A program made the position numbers and the translations under genes. Shown piece by piece: positions 8,129 through 16,400 of a stretch of 64,000 bases of DNA (position 1 is the first letter of the stretch; each line of letters begins with the position of its first letter). Below the pieces are notes generated by a model. It was not told where the DNA came from and searched no databases. It saw nothing but the letters and a program-made list of their open reading frames with translations. The stretch is from Brachybacterium sp. UMB0905 (lineage in GTDB: Bacteria; Actinomycetota; Actinomycetes; Actinomycetales; Dermabacteraceae), in the NCBI RefSeq assembly GCF_002871795.1, contig NZ_PNHL01000002.1, forward strand, positions 180,232-244,231. The letters are read 5' to 3'.

Positions 8129-9181
8129 TCACACGTCCCAGGGGTCGTTCGCGCGCAGCACCGTGGCCAGGCGCCGATACGACTCCAGCCGCGCGGACCC
8201 CGCGCTGCCGGCCTCCCCGGCGGCCACCAGCTCATCCAGCGCGCAATCCGGGCCATCCGCCAGATGCGTGCAGCCGCGCGGACACTGCTCCGCCAGCGGC
8301 GCCAGATCCGCGAAGGCTTCCAGCAGATCCTCGGGATCCACATGCCCCAGCCCGAAGGAGCGCACCCCCGGGGTGTCGATCACCCAGCCGCCGCCGGGCA
8401 GCTGCATCGCCAGAGCCGATGAGGAGGTGTGCCGTCCCCGGCCCGTGACGTCGTTGACCTGACCCGTGGCGCGATCCGCGCCGGGCACCAGGGCGTTCAG
8501 CAGCGTGGACTTGCCCACCCCGGAATGGCCGATGAGCACGCTCACCCGCCCGGTCAGGTGCTCGCGCAGCTGATCGAGGCCCGCGATCTGCTCCGTGCCA
8601 TCGGCGGTGATCACGCGGCGGGTCTGCACGTGCTCCAATCCCATGGGGGCATAGGAGGACAGGAACGGCTCAGGGTCGCGCAGATCCGTCTTGGTCAGCA
8701 CCAGCAGCGCCTCGATGCCCGAGACGGATGCTGCCACCAGGCAGCGGTCGATCATGCCGCCGCGCGGCTCGGGGGCGGCCACGGCCGTCACCAGGACCAT
8801 GAGGTCCACATTCGCGACCAGCGGCCGTTCCGTCGCATCGTCGTCATCGGCGCTGCGACGCAGGAAGGAGGAGCGCTCTGCGATCCGCACGATCCGTGCC
8901 AGGCTGCCGTCGCGCCCCGAGGTGTCGCCCACCAGGCCCACGAGGTCGCCGGGGACGATGGGGGAGCGGCCCAGCTCACGGGCGCGCATCGCGGTGACCG
9001 CCCGCTCCTGCTCGGTGCCGGCGTCCACGATCGTGCGCCAGCGGCCCCGGTCCACGGAGATCACCCGCGCAGTGATCGCATCCTCATGCCGAGGGCGGTC
9101 CTTGGTGCGCGGACGGGAACCGCGACGATTCGGGCGGATGCGCACATCCGATTCGTCGTAGTCCCGCAGCGGACGCCTCAC
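8129..9181 (-). CDS. rsgA: Ribosome small-subunit-dependent GTPase A
   Basis: A late 30S assembly factor: a circularly permuted GTPase that binds the maturing small subunit. The 350 residues show an Arg-rich N-terminal tail, an OB-like domain, and then G motifs in permuted order: LTKTDL (G4) before GHSGVGKSTLLNAL (G1) and DTPGVRSFG (G3). A C-terminal zinc knuckle reads CPRGCTH then PDC. The GTG start overlaps the aroA stop as GTGA, so the two genes are probably translationally coupled. The family and permuted order leave little doubt. Confidence 0.95.
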   Translation of the reverse strand: MRRPLRDYDESDVRIRPNRRGSRPRTKDRPRHEDAITARVISVDRGRWRTIVDAGTEQERAVTAMRARELGRSPIVPGDLVGLVGDTSGRDGSLARIVRIAERSSFLRRSADDDDATERPLVANVDLMVLVTAVAAPEPRGGMIDRCLVAASVSGIEALLVLTKTDLRDPEPFLSSYAPMGLEHVQTRRVITADGTEQIAGLDQLREHLTGRVSVLIGHSGVGKSTLLNALVPGADRATGQVNDVTGRGRHTSSSALAMQLPGGGWVIDTPGVRSFGLGHVDPEDLLEAFADLAPLAEQCPRGCTHLADGPDCALDELVAAGEAGSAGSARLESYRRLATVLRANDPWDV

Positions 9182-10518
9182 GCCGACTCCACCCCATCAT
9201 CGGGGGCCGCTTCGGGATGCAGCATCGACAGCCACATCCCCACGAAGTCCGGGAGGGTCTTCTGCGTGGTGCCCACATCGACGATCTGCATCCCGGGCAC
9301 GCGCAGACCGATGATCGCCCCGGCGGTGGCCATGCGGTGATCCTCATAGGTCTCGAACACGCTGCCGCGCAGCGGACCGGGCACGATCTCCAGCCCGTCG
9401 GGAAGCTCCCGGGTCTGCGCCCCCACCTTCGTCAGCTCGGTGGCCAGGGCCTTCAGACGATCCGTCTCGTGTCCGCGCAGATGCGCCACCCCCGTCAGGC
9501 GGGAGGGGGAGTCCGCCAGGGCGCACAGCGCCGCGATGGTGGGGACCAGCTCGCCGACGGCCGACATGTCGGCGTCGATCCCGCGGATCGTGCCGGTGCC
9601 GCGCACGCACAGCTCGTCATCTTCTCGCAACACCTCGGCGCCCATCCGCGTGAGCAGCTCGCGGTAGGAGTCCCCGGGCTGGGTGGTGGATTCGGGCCAG
9701 TCGGCGATTGCGATGGTCCCGCCGGTGACCACGGCCGCGGCGAGGAACGCCCCCGCATTGGACAGGTCCGGTTCGATCGTCACCTGCCCGCCGCTGATCG
9801 GCCCGCGGGCCACGCGCCAGGTGTGTCGGCCCTGGTCATCGCGGCCGTGCTCGACCTGCACGCCCGCGGTGCGCAGCGTCTCCACGGTCATCTCCACATG
9901 CGGCAGCGAGGGCAGGGTCTCACCCACGTGCACGAGCTCCACATCCTGCTCCGCCCGCGCCGCGACCAGCAGCACATTGGAGAGGAACTGGCTGGACTCG
10001 GAGGCGTCCACCTCGATCCGGCCCCCGGGCAGCCGCCCGGTGCCGTGCACCGTGATCGGGAGATGACCGGCCTCACCGTGCTCGGTGACCTGGGTGCCCT
10101 GCTGCCGCAGCACCGAGATCACCGCGTGCATGGGGCGTACGAGCGCGGCATCATCCCCGGTGATGTGCACCTGCCCGCGATGCAACGCCGCCAGCAGCGA
10201 CACGAAACGCATCACCGTGCCGGCGAGGCCCGTATGGATCTCCACCGGCGCGGCATCCTCGCCCGACCCCGGCTCGGGCATCGGCTCGACGTGCAGCGCA
10301 CCGTCGCGGACGGACAGATGCACTCCCAGCCGCTCCAGGGCATCCCGCATCAACCGGGTGTCGCGGGAGGCCAGGGCACCCCGCAGACAGCTGGGCCCAT
10401 CGGCCACGGCCGCCAACAGCATCCAGCGGGCCGTGAGCGACTTCGACCCCGGAACCCGCACCAGGGCGTCGACCGGCTGGTCGGCGACCGGTGCGTTCCA
10501 CAGCACCTCCGACGGCAC
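9178..10518 (-). CDS. aroA: 3-phosphoshikimate 1-carboxyvinyltransferase (EPSP synthase)
   Basis: Transfers the enolpyruvyl group of PEP to shikimate 3-phosphate in the shikimate pathway. Motifs: RVPGSKSLTARWMLLA (substrate-binding Lys), GLAGTVMRF in the region usually reading GNAGTxMR, DASESSQFLSNVLL, and EDHRMATAGAI near the end. The GTG chosen (VPSEVLWNAP) gives 446 residues, normal for the family; a GTG four codons further in is also possible, and neither has a good Shine-Dalgarno. The frame stays open upstream into the doxX-like gene, but that sequence is the shadow of the other frame. The stop overlaps the rsgA start. The Asn-to-Leu change in the GNAGT region suggests a divergent, perhaps glyphosate-insensitive, class (inference). 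Confidence 0.93.
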   Translation of the reverse strand: MPSEVLWNAPVADQPVDALVRVPGSKSLTARWMLLAAVADGPSCLRGALASRDTRLMRDALERLGVHLSVRDGALHVEPMPEPGSGEDAAPVEIHTGLAGTVMRFVSLLAALHRGQVHITGDDAALVRPMHAVISVLRQQGTQVTEHGEAGHLPITVHGTGRLPGGRIEVDASESSQFLSNVLLVAARAEQDVELVHVGETLPSLPHVEMTVETLRTAGVQVEHGRDDQGRHTWRVARGPISGGQVTIEPDLSNAGAFLAAAVVTGGTIAIADWPESTTQPGDSYRELLTRMGAEVLREDDELCVRGTGTIRGIDADMSAVGELVPTIAALCALADSPSRLTGVAHLRGHETDRLKALATELTKVGAQTRELPDGLEIVPGPLRGSVFETYEDHRMATAGAIIGLRVPGMQIVDVGTTQKTLPDFVGMWLSMLHPEAAPDDGVESA

Positions 10519-10523
10519 GGCGC

Positions 10524-11072
10524 TCAGCCGCGCTGGGCGGCCAGCTGCTTCTGGGCGTTGCCGACGGCGCCCTTGGCCTTCTTCTCGAGGTCGCGCTGGG
10601 TCTTGGCGGCCTTCTTCTGGGACCGCTCGATGAACTGTTCCGCGCGGTAGCCCAGCGACGGCTTGCCGTCGTGATCCACCGCCGCGAGCAGCACGCCGCC
10701 CAGCAGGCCGGCGTCGGTGAGGATCGACTGGATCTCCCCGGTCAGATCCTCGCCCCGCAGCTCCCACACGCGCTTGCGGCCGGCCCAACCCACCGACGTG
10801 GTGGCCAGCAGCGTGACCGCCGCCAGGCGCGGGCAGCGGTTCGTGGCGTACATCAGGCCAGCACCCGCGGCGACCACCCCGGTCGCCCGCACGATGGTGC
10901 GCATATCCAGGAACGACGGCACCTGCGAGACCCCGGCGAGAGACTTGTCCGCGGCCTCGAAGGCCTGCGGGAACACGTCGATCTGCCGCTCGGGATGCAG
11001 GGCGGTGCGCACGCCCTCGAAGACGAAGGGGGCGGCGAGCAGGGGACGGGCGATGCGTCGGACCAGAGCCAT
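10524..11072 (-). CDS. DoxX-family membrane protein
   Basis: A 182-residue protein with several hydrophobic helices in its first 130 residues (LLAAPFVFEGVRTAL; GVVAAGAGLMYATNR; TDAGLLGGVLLAAVD), as in the DoxX/YphA group. The tail from about residue 140 is strongly basic and helical (SQKKAAKTQRDLEKKAKG) and probably cytoplasmic. DoxX-like proteins are linked to redox or membrane-associated oxidoreductase complexes, but this one has no assigned role. GAGGA precedes the ATG at a good distance. It is divergent from sigH, with about 80 bases between its start and the sigH promoter, and leads into aroA five bases downstream. Confidence 0.82.
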   Translation of the reverse strand: MALVRRIARPLLAAPFVFEGVRTALHPERQIDVFPQAFEAADKSLAGVSQVPSFLDMRTIVRATGVVAAGAGLMYATNRCPRLAAVTLLATTSVGWAGRKRVWELRGEDLTGEIQSILTDAGLLGGVLLAAVDHDGKPSLGYRAEQFIERSQKKAAKTQRDLEKKAKGAVGNAQKQLAAQRG

Positions 11073-11107
11073 GATGTCCTCACGTTCTTGATGATGGGGG
11101 CACTGCC

Positions 11108-11133
11108 GGTGACCGGGAGCGATCCTGGTCACC
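11108..11133. promoter_or_regulatory. Inverted repeat in the doxX/sigH divergent region
   Basis: GGTGACCGGGA (11108-11118) faces TCCTGGTCACC (11123-11133) with one mismatch and a GCGA loop. It lies in the untranslated leader of the doxX-like gene and about 20 bases upstream of the sigH promoter. It could be an operator or an mRNA hairpin; nothing else identifies it. Confidence 0.35.
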
Positions 11134-11153
11134 GCGCACCAGACTACCGCCCA

Positions 11154-11180
11154 GGGAATGATCCGCGCCCCCGGCACGTT
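11154..11180 (+). promoter_or_regulatory. SigR/SigH-type promoter upstream of sigH
   Basis: GGGAAT (11154-11159) is followed after exactly 18 bases by GTT (11178-11180). This matches the GGAAT-N18-GTT consensus of Streptomyces SigR and Mycobacterium SigH disulfide-stress promoters. It implies autoregulation of the sigH-rshA operon, with transcription starting near 11187 and a leader of about 200 bases. Confidence 0.72.
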
Positions 11181-11394
11181 GAACTGGTCGGCGGAGCACG
11201 CGATACACGCGATACGAGCCTCGACGCGAGCTGCCGTATCGAGGCGCGCATCGCGCGGGCCCGCCCGGATCATCCCGCCCGGGACCGATCCGTCTCGAGC
11301 TCCTCAGGAGTCGCCCATGGCCGCAGCCGTGCTGGAGCGTGAGCCGTCCTGTCCGGATGCCCCGATGAGCCGCGGTGCCGTAGATTCATCGGTG

Positions 11395-12102
11395 ATGAGC
11401 ACCGATCACACCACCCTCGCCACCGAGGATCCGCTGCGGGCCGACGCAGCAGCGGAGCGCGACGTCGCCGATTTCGACTTCGAGGCCGAGGCCCTCAGCC
11501 ACCTCGATTCCCTCTACGGCGGCGCCCTGCGGATGACCCGCAATCCGCACGATGCCGAGGACCTCGTGCAGGAGACCTTCGTGAAGGCCTTCCGCGCCCA
11601 GGACCGCTTCACGCCGGGGACGAACATGCGCGCCTGGCTGTACCGCATCATGACCAACACCTACATCTCCGCGTACCGCAAGAAGGAGCGCCGCCCCAAG
11701 GAGTCCTGGACGGACACGGTGGAGGATTGGCAGCTCGCGGAGGTCGCCGGGCACACCAGTCGGGGGCTGCGCTCGGCGGAGAATGAGGCGCTGGACCACC
11801 TGCCGGACACCGCCGTCAAGGAGGCGCTGGGCGAGCTGCGCGAGGACTACCGGATGACGGTGTACCTCGCCGATGTGGAGGGCTTCGCCTACAAGGAGAT
11901 CGCGGAGATCATGGACACTCCCATCGGGACCGTCATGTCCCGCCTCCACCGCGGCAGGCGCCAGCTGCGCGAGAAGCTCGCCGACTACGCGCGCTCGAGC
12001 GGCTTCCTGCGCGAAGCCCCCGATGGGGCAGGGACCGTTGAGACCGACGCGACAGCAGCGACCACCACGACCACCACGGACGCAACGGAGGAGGAGCGAT
12101 GA
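11395..12102 (+). CDS. sigH: Stress-response sigma factor, SigH/SigR type (ECF)
   Basis: Directs RNA polymerase to disulfide- and heat-stress promoters in actinobacteria. The 235-residue protein has the two-domain ECF layout: region 2 with [20 protein letters not shown] and the region 2.4 block [15 protein letters not shown], then region 4 with [27 protein letters not shown] (helix-turn-helix). The tail after region 4 is Thr-rich and disordered. The ATG (MSTDHT) is the likely start; ATGs and GTGs further upstream are in frame but add no conserved sequence. It overlaps rshA by ATGA. The gene pair and the promoter upstream support redox-controlled autoregulation. Confidence 0.93.
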   Translation: MSTDHTTLATEDPLRADAAAERDVADFDFEAEALSHLDSLYGGALRMTRNPHDAEDLVQETFVKAFRAQDRFTPGTNMRAWLYRIMTNTYISAYRKKERRPKESWTDTVEDWQLAEVAGHTSRGLRSAENEALDHLPDTAVKEALGELREDYRMTVYLADVEGFAYKEIAEIMDTPIGTVMSRLHRGRRQLREKLADYARSSGFLREAPDGAGTVETDATAATTTTTTDATEEER

Positions 12103-12428
12103 GCACGAACCAGGATGCCCCCGCCGGCGACGCCGGGCGTGACCTCCGCTTCGGTCTCCATGAAGCACTGGATGGCGAGCTGCCCCACGAGACCGTGGAG
12201 CGCATGCGCCGCCACACCGCGGACTGCCCCGAATGCGCCGAGGAATGGGAGCAGCTGCAGCTGCTCAAGGAGCTGGTGCGACGCAGCTGCGCAGACCGAG
12301 CTCCCTCCGGGCTGCGCGACCGCATCGTCCTGCAGTGCCGCAGTGTCACCGTCACGCGCACCGGGGCCGATGGCACCTCCGTGACCGTCACCCGCACCAC
12401 CACGCGCCGCAGCGGCCCCGCCCGCTGA
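12099..12428 (+). CDS. rshA: Zinc-binding redox-sensing anti-sigma factor (RsrA/RshA)
   Basis: Holds the upstream sigma factor inactive under reducing conditions and releases it when its thiols are oxidised. It has 109 residues with the ZAS-type metal site HTADCPEC (H-x3-C-x2-C), and further Cys at RRSCAD and LQCRS. It starts inside the sigH stop (ATGA), so the two products are probably made in ratio. A strong hairpin terminator follows. The tail is rich in Thr and Arg with a repeated SVTVTRT word. The call follows from motif plus position. Confidence 0.92.
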   Translation: MSTNQDAPAGDAGRDLRFGLHEALDGELPHETVERMRRHTADCPECAEEWEQLQLLKELVRRSCADRAPSGLRDRIVLQCRSVTVTRTGADGTSVTVTRTTTRRSGPAR

Positions 12429-12437
12429 CCGTGCACG

Positions 12438-12481
12438 CATGACAAGCGGCCCCTCCCAGATGGGAGGGGCCGCTTGTCATG
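12438..12481. terminator. Perfect 21-bp palindromic terminator between convergent genes
   Basis: CATGACAAGCGGCCCCTCCCA at 12438-12458 has its exact reverse complement at 12461-12481, separated by only two bases. It lies between rshA (plus) and the bL37 gene (minus), so it would terminate both. The arms carry CTTGTCAT/ATGACAAG at the base instead of a clean U-tract. Confidence 0.85.
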
Positions 12482-12510
12482 GGCCGGTGCGTCGCACGCG
12501 GCGACCACGG

Positions 12511-12585
12511 TCAGCTGTTGGGGCGCTTACCGCGGTTCGCGCTGTTCTTGCGACGTGCCTTGCGCTTGCGGCCTCGCTTGCTCAT
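12511..12585 (-). CDS. Ribosomal protein bL37 (24 residues)
   Basis: A 24-codon gene: ATG, then a very basic peptide beginning MSKRGRKRKARRKN and ending NRGKRPNS. It matches what I recall of the actinobacterial large-subunit protein bL37 (for example mycobacterial MAKRGRKK...KRPN). A strong Shine-Dalgarno (GGAAGGAG) lies six bases before the ATG. It is easily missed by gene callers because of its size. It lies beside the sigH-rshA locus, as in other actinobacteria, and ends in the shared palindromic terminator. Confidence 0.88.
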   Translation of the reverse strand: MSKRGRKRKARRKNSANRGKRPNS

Positions 12586-12717
12586 CACGCTCTCCTTCCT
12601 TCGCCCGGGTAACCCGGCAATTGTGCCACAGGAGCATGCCCGCATCATGGTCCGCAGCAGGGCCGACGGTCTGCTCGTCACCGAGCTCACACAGCAGTGG
12701 GGCGGGTGGTGTGCTGC

Positions 12718-13362
12718 TCAGGCGGAGGTCCCCAGCCACGCCCCGAAACCACCGTGCAGCACCAGCCAGGCCATCAGCCCGTAGCCGGTCTGCCCCGGAT
12801 GGTCCCCGGCAGAGCGCGCCAGGTCGCCCTCCCACTGCTCATGGCCGGTCAGCCCGCCGACGGTGTCCACATAGGGGATGCGGCGCCGCGAGCACACATC
12901 CTCGAAGGCCCCGGACAGATCTTGGATCCCGGCGCTCAGCCCCGGATCCCGGCTCGGTGCAGGGCCCACCACGAAGGCGGGGATGCGCAGCCGCTCCAGG
13001 CCGTCGAGGACCTTGGCGAGGTTCAGGCGCGAGCGGGCCAGGGATACCCCGGCGGCGACATCGGCGCGCCCCATCCCGAGCACCACCCGGTGCTCGATGC
13101 TGCCATCGGCCTGTCCGTCCCGGGAGAAGCGGCGCTCCACATCGGCGCTCCACCGCTCGGCGAGTTCCGCGGAGGTCTCCTCCGGCAGCGCCGCGGAGAA
13201 CACGTCGATGCGGCTGCTGGTGCCCTGCTCACTGGCCACGGCACGGCCCAACCAGCCAAGGGCCCGGGCATCGCCCACACCCGCGAGCAGCTCATCGCCC
13301 AGGGCGATGACGCGGATGCGGGATTCCTGGGCCGGGGTGGACGACGTGGGCTGTGACTGCAC
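12718..13362 (-). CDS. GDSL/SGNH-like hydrolase fold protein with Glu in place of the catalytic Ser
   Basis: A 214-residue protein with the general layout of SGNH hydrolases: block I ALGDELLAGVGD, a central GMGRADV in the block III position, and a C-terminal DHPGQTGYG carrying the Asp-x-x-His-like end. The nucleophile Ser of GDSL is Glu24 here. I recall actinobacterial relatives with the same GDEL word, so this may be a subfamily that is not an esterase. AGGAGG lies six bases before the GTG. There is no signal peptide, so it is probably cytoplasmic. It lies downstream of kgd on the same strand behind a hairpin. Confidence 0.78.
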   Translation of the reverse strand: MQSQPTSSTPAQESRIRVIALGDELLAGVGDARALGWLGRAVASEQGTSSRIDVFSAALPEETSAELAERWSADVERRFSRDGQADGSIEHRVVLGMGRADVAAGVSLARSRLNLAKVLDGLERLRIPAFVVGPAPSRDPGLSAGIQDLSGAFEDVCSRRRIPYVDTVGGLTGHEQWEGDLARSAGDHPGQTGYGLMAWLVLHGGFGAWLGTSA

Positions 13363-13409
13363 CGGAACCTCCTGGGCCGGGGATGGGAAGGGCCAACTCT
13401 AGACGCGCA

Positions 13410-13437
13410 CGCGGCCCCGGGGCGAACCGGGGCCGCG
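13410..13437 (-). terminator. Hairpin downstream of kgd
   Basis: CGCGGCCCCGG (13410-13420) pairs exactly with CCGGGGCCGCG (13427-13437) over a six-base loop, directly after the kgd stop. There is no T-run, so termination may be partial and allow readthrough into the GDSL-like gene. Confidence 0.6.
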
Positions 13438-13443
13438 GCCAGG

Positions 13444-16400
13444 TCAGTCCGCGAAGGCCTCCTCGAGCAGCGCCTCCTGCTCCTGCTTGTGCGCCTGGTT
13501 CGAGCCGGTCGCCGGTGAGGCGGAGGCCGGACGGGCCACCACGTGCAGGGTGCGGCCGACCTGCAGGATGAAGTTCATCGCCATGAAGCTCCAGGCGCCC
13601 TGGTTGCGCGGCTCCTCCTGGACCCAGGTCAGCGGCACGTCGCCGTAGGTCTCGAGCACCTGCTGCAGTTGCTCGGTGGGCAGCGGGTACAGCTGCTCGA
13701 CGCGCACGATCGCGGTATCGGTGATGCCGAGCTTCTCGCGGCGCGCCACCAGATCCCAATACACCTTCCCGGAGGTCAGCAGCACGCGGCGGACATCCTT
13801 CGGATCCACCGTGGTATCGGGCAGCACCGGCTCGAAGTGACCGCTCGTGAAGTCCTCGACGGAGCTGACCGCCGCCTTGTTGCGCAGCATCGACTTCGGG
13901 GTGAAGACGATCAGCGGCTTGCGCGGCTCGGACAGTGCCTGCCGGCGCAGCAGGTGGAAGTAGCTCGCCGGGGTGGAGGGCATCGCGACGCGCATGTTGT
14001 CTTCCGCGCACAGCTGCAGGAAGCGCTCGATGCGGGCGGAGGAGTGGTCCGGCCCCTGGCCCTCGTAGCCGTGCGGCAGCAGCAGCACCACACCGGAGCG
14101 CTGGCCCCACTTCTGCTCCGAGGCGGAGATGAACTCGTCGATGATGGTCTGCGCGCCGTTGACGAAGTCGCCGAACTGCGCCTCCCACAGCACGAGCGAG
14201 TCGGTGCTCTCCACCGAGTAGCCGTACTCGAAGCCGAGCGCCCCGAACTCCGAGAGTGAGGAGTCGTAGACGTTGAACCGTGCCTGGCCCTCACTGAGGT
14301 AGGACAGCGGCGTCCACGTATCGCCGTTCTCGTGGTCGATCAGCACGCTGTGACGCTGCACGAAGGTGCCGCGGCGCGAGTCCTGACCGGCCAGGCGCAC
14401 GCGCCTGCCCTCCATGAGCAGCGAACCGAAGGCCAGCAGCTCGCCGAAGGCCCAGTCGATATTGCCCTCGGTGGCCATCTGCTCACGGCGCGCCAGAACC
14501 TGGGCGAGCTTCGGATGGACGGAGAAGCCCTCGGGAGCCTCGCCGTGCGCGGCGCCGATGCGCTGCAGCACCGCGGCATCCACAGCCGTGGAGACCTCGC
14601 GCTGACCGCCCTCGCCCTGCTGGGACTCGGGCAGCTCGAGACCCTGCACGCTCTGCCGCGAGTCCTGCTCGCCCGCCCCCTCGCGAGTGGAGGCGAAGGC
14701 CTCATCCAGGTGCTCCTGGAAGTTACGCACCAGCCCCTCGGTCTCCTCCTCGGTGAGGTCGCCGCGCTCGATCAGCGCCTCCATGTACAGCTTGCGGGTG
14801 GAGGGCTTGTCGTTGATCAGGCGGTACATCTCCGGCTGGGTCATCGACGGGTCATCGCCCTCGTTGTGGCCGCGGCGGCGGTAGCAGACCATGTCGATCA
14901 CGACGTCGCGGTGGAACTTCTGGCGGAACCTGAAGGCGATCTCCGCCACCCGCACGCAGGCCTCGGGATCATCGCCGTTGACGTGGAAGATCGGCAGCTG
15001 CGTCGACTTCGCGACGTCCGTGGAGTAGAAGGACGAGCGCGAGGAATCCGGCAACGTGGTGAAGCCGATCTGGTTGTTGATGATCACGTGGATCGTGCCG
15101 CCGGTGCGGTAGCCGCGCAGCTCCGAGAGGTTCAACGTCTCGGTGACCACACCCTGGCCGGCGAAAGCGGCATCGCCGTGCAGCAGCACCGGCAGCACCG
15201 GGAACTCCTCCGGCCGCTCCAGGCGATCCTGCTTGGCGCGGGTAATGCCCTCAAGCACCGGGTTCACAGCCTCCAGGTGCGAGGGGTTCGCCGCCAGGTA
15301 CACCTTCGTGCTCGCGCCGTCGCGCGAGGTGTAGGTGCCCTCGGTGCCCAGGTGGTACTTCACATCCCCCGAGCCGAGCTTCTGACCGTAATTGCCCTCG
15401 AACTCCTGGAAGATCTGGCCGTAGCTCTTCCCGGCCAGGTTCGACAGCACGTTCAGACGCCCGCGATGGGACATCCCGATCGCGACCTCGTCCAAGCCCT
15501 CCCGGGCGGCTCCGGCGAGCACCGCATCGAGCATCGGGATCACGGACTCGCCGCCCTCGAGGGAGAAGCGCTTCTGGCCCACGAACTTCGTCTGCAGGAA
15601 GGTCTCGAAAGCCTCCGCGGCGTTGAGCCGATCCATGATGTGGGTCAGCTCGTCCTTGGAGAACGCGGTGCGCGGCGTCTCCATCTGCTCCTGGATCCAG
15701 GCGCGCTCCTCCGGATCGGAGATGTGCATGTACTCCACGCCGATGGTGCGGCAGTACGCATCGCGCAGATGCCCGAGGATCTCCCGCAGGGTCAGCTCCT
15801 CGTGACCGCCCAGGCCCCGCGTGGGAAAGGAGCGGTCCAGGTCCCACAGGGTCAGCCCGTAGGTCTCCACATCCAGGTCCGGGTGCGTGCGCACCCGGTA
15901 CTGCAGCGGATCGGTGTCGGCCATCAGATGCCCGCGCACGCGGAAGGCGTGCATCAGGTCCATCACGCGGGCCAGACGCTCGGATTCGGTGTGCTCGAAG
16001 GGGTTGTCCGGCACCCAGCGCACCGGCTGGTACGGCAGGCGCAGGGAGGCGAAGACCCGGTCGTAGAACCCGTCCTTGCCCAGCAGCTTGTCACCCATCG
16101 CCTTGAGGAACTCGCCGGAGGCGGCGCCCTGGATGATGCGGTGGTCGTAGGTAGAGGTCAGGGTCATGACCTTGGAGACCGCGAGCTCGGCGAGGGTGGC
16201 GGGGCTCGCGCCCTGGAACTGCGCGGGGTAGTCCATCGCACCCACACCCACGATCACGCCCTGGCCCTTCATGAGGCGGGGAATGGAGTGGACGGTGCCG
16301 ATACCGCCGGGGTTGGTCAGCGACACGGTGGTGTGCGCGAAATCGTCCATCGTCAGCTTGCCGGCCCGGGCCTTCTTGACGACCTCCTCATAGGCGCGCC

